From Rickettsiales bacterium (GTDB lineage Bacteria; Pseudomonadota; Alphaproteobacteria; Rickettsiales; UBA1997), in contig CANDYP010000095.1 in the NCBI GenBank assembly GCA_947425005.1, positions 1 through 5,528 of the forward strand: a DNA stretch of 5,528 nucleotides. The letters are read 5' to 3'. Position 1 is the stretch's first letter. Each line of letters opens with the position of its first letter. The position numbers and the translations under genes are program-made. Below, one piece after another: positions 3,896-5,528 of this stretch. The notes under the pieces were generated by a model. That model made no database searches, was not told where the DNA came from, and worked only from the letters and a program-made list of their open reading frames with translations.

Positions 3896-5528
3896 ATGCA
3901 AAAAACTGATCCTCAATTGGCCAGAGAAATGGCTAATTGCGTTAGATTTTTATCGATTGACGCTGTCGAAAAATCCGCTTCCGGACATCCGGGAATGCCA
4001 ATGGGAATGGCCGATGTCGCCACAATTCTCTTCGCAGAATTTTTAAAATTTGATGCCAGCAAACCAAGCTGGCTTGATCGCGATCGCTTCGTTTTATCTG
4101 CGGGCCACGGATCAATGTTACTCTACTCTTTATTACTCCTCACCGGTTACGAAGACATCAATTTGGATGACCTAAAAAACTTCCGTCAGCTCGGTTCCAA
4201 ATGCGCCGGACATCCGGAATATGGCCACATTGACGGCATCGAAACTACCACCGGTCCTTTGGGTCAAGGCATTGCTAATGCAGTTGGGATGGCCCTTGCC
4301 GAACAAATGTTAGCCGCACGTTTAGGCTCAGATTTAATCAATCACAAAACTTACTGTATCGCCGGAGACGGCTGTTTGATGGAAGGCATCAGCCAAGAAG
4401 CCATTTCAATCGCCGGCAATTTGAACTTAAAAAATCTGATTGTTCTGTGGGACAATAACTCAATTTCAATCGATGGCGACACTGCTTTAGCCACTTGCGA
4501 AAATATGAAGATGCGCTTCGAAGCCTGTAATTGGAAGGTTTTGAAAGTTGATGGTCACAATTTTGACGAGATTCGCGCTGCTTTAACCGAGGCACAAAAT
4601 TCTGATCGCCCAGTCATGATTGACTGCAAAACTGTGATTGCTTTTGGCTCGCCGAATAAATCCGGATCCGAAAAATCTCACGGCTCTCCTCTTGGTTCTG
4701 ATGAAGTTAAAAAGACGCGAGAAGCTTTAAACTGGCCACATGACGCCTTCGTGGTTCCATCAAATCTTTCAGAAAAATGGTTGGAAGTTGGAGCAAGATC
4801 TCAAAAAATCTGCAAAGAATGGGAAGAAAAATTAGCTAAATTGGACGAGAAAAAATCCGCCGAATTGGGCCGCGTTTTAAACAATGAATTGCCGCAAGAT
4901 TTCGCTGAAAAACTCGAAGCTTTCACCCAAAAAATTTCCGCAGAAAAACCGAAACAAGCCACTCGCAAATCTTCTCAAATCGCTCTCGAATTTTTGACTG
5001 GCGAATTGTCGGAATTAATCGGCGGTTCGGCAGATTTAACCGAATCAGTTTTAACCAAAACTTCCCACACCAAAGCAATCAACAAAAATAATTTCGAAGG
5101 CCGCTACATCCATTACGGCATCCGCGAACACGCCATGGGCGCACTGATGAATGGCATGACGCTTCACGGCGGATTCTTGTCTTACGCCGGAACTTTCTTA
5201 GTATTTTCCGACTACATGAAACCGGCCGTCAGATTGGCCGCCTTGATGAAGTTGCGCGTCATCTACGTCTTCACTCACGACTCCATTGGCCTTGGCGAAG
5301 ACGGACCAACTCACCAACCAATCGAACATCTGGCCGCACTGCGCGCCATTCCTAACTTGAACGTCTTCCGCCCTTGCGATGCCAAAGAAACGATTGAGTC
5401 TTATGCTTTAGCTTTGGCTGCAAAAGACACTCCGTCCGCCATCGTTTTGACTAGGCAGAATCTGCCTTTCTTGAGCAGCGCGAATAATGTGAATTCCATT
5501 CGTGGTGGTTACATACTTTCTGAAAGCA
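3896..5528 (+). CDS. tkt: Transketolase, N-terminal 544 residues (3' end beyond the window)
   Basis: This thiamine-diphosphate enzyme moves two-carbon ketol units between sugar phosphates in the non-oxidative pentose phosphate pathway, linking ribose 5-phosphate and erythrose 4-phosphate (also needed for the shikimate pathway) to glycolysis. In the N-terminal PP domain, SGHPGMPMG is at 29-37, SAGHGSML with His71 at 68-75, TTGPLGQG at 118-125, and the cofactor motif runs from GDG (157-159) to NN (187-188). GSPNKSG and SHGSPLG (251-267, His262) match the substrate loop. In the Pyr domain, GRYIHYGIREHAMG holds the catalytic Glu411 (REH), and HDSIGLGEDGPTHQP (461-475) holds His461, Asp469 and His473, the same numbers as in the E. 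coli enzyme. Only the end of the Pyr domain and the C-terminal domain are missing, from a usual total of about 660. ATG at 3896 gives a normal N-terminus; a TTG three codons upstream is less likely. No Shine-Dalgarno is present. It is divergent from pssA. The sequence reads as alphaproteobacterial-like, where gap and pgk often follow tkt; that is untested here. Confidence 0.97.
   Translation, partial: MQKTDPQLAREMANCVRFLSIDAVEKSASGHPGMPMGMADVATILFAEFLKFDASKPSWLDRDRFVLSAGHGSMLLYSLLLLTGYEDINLDDLKNFRQLGSKCAGHPEYGHIDGIETTTGPLGQGIANAVGMALAEQMLAARLGSDLINHKTYCIAGDGCLMEGISQEAISIAGNLNLKNLIVLWDNNSISIDGDTALATCENMKMRFEACNWKVLKVDGHNFDEIRAALTEAQNSDRPVMIDCKTVIAFGSPNKSGSEKSHGSPLGSDEVKKTREALNWPHDAFVVPSNLSEKWLEVGARSQKICKEWEEKLAKLDEKKSAELGRVLNNELPQDFAEKLEAFTQKISAEKPKQATRKSSQIALEFLTGELSELIGGSADLTESVLTKTSHTKAINKNNFEGRYIHYGIREHAMGALMNGMTLHGGFLSYAGTFLVFSDYMKPAVRLAALMKLRVIYVFTHDSIGLGEDGPTHQPIEHLAALRAIPNLNVFRPCDAKETIESYALALAAKDTPSAIVLTRQNLPFLSSANNVNSIRGGYILSES

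Noticed and set aside
4389..4595. Minus-strand 68-codon frame
   Set aside because: It is antisense to the thiamine-diphosphate motif region of tkt, with Arg/Ser/Leu-rich shadow composition.

Overview
The window looks like a chromosomal stretch of a moderately AT-rich bacterium. Five well-recognised genes and one good partial gene carry housekeeping or surface-sugar functions. The transketolase and the phosphatidylserine synthase read most like alphaproteobacterial family members. I judged this from remembered family sequence without any search, so the taxonomic placement is a weak inference. All four complete, recognised genes stop with TAA. No in-frame TGA occurs in any recognised gene and every Trp is TGG, so nothing suggests a recoded TGA. 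Start codons are essentially without Shine-Dalgarno sequences.

Layout. Positions 1-1476 (minus strand) hold two nucleotide-sugar genes. fcl (GDP-L-fucose synthase) comes first and is followed after 6 nt by rfbG (CDP-glucose 4,6-dehydratase), which runs off the left edge. This is probably the start of a surface-polysaccharide (O-antigen or capsule-like) gene cluster. Positions 1477-1630 are a short spacer dominated by a large, nearly perfect C/G-rich inverted repeat (two 34-nt arms, one mismatch, 17-nt loop), which looks like a dispersed palindromic element. Positions 1631-3582 (minus strand) are a tightly packed operon, in transcription order pssA, aroQ and an ABC-transporter ATPase gene. pssA and aroQ overlap by 8 nt, and aroQ and the ATPase gene are 1 nt apart. 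Just upstream of pssA is a possible 39-codon single-membrane-span protein gene (3600-3719). Positions 3583-3895 are the divergent intergenic region, with a degenerate 12-bp AATT-phased repeat. From 3896 to the right edge (plus strand) runs tkt (transketolase), cut after 544 codons.

The genes serve separate pathways: membrane phospholipid synthesis (pssA), the shikimate pathway (aroQ), the pentose phosphate pathway (tkt), surface deoxysugars (fcl, rfbG) and an unassigned export system (ABC ATPase). I see no convincing new multi-gene system. The items most worth a second look are the palindromic element at the junction between the core operon and the sugar genes, the small membrane-protein candidate ahead of pssA, and the phased repeat in the divergent spacer.
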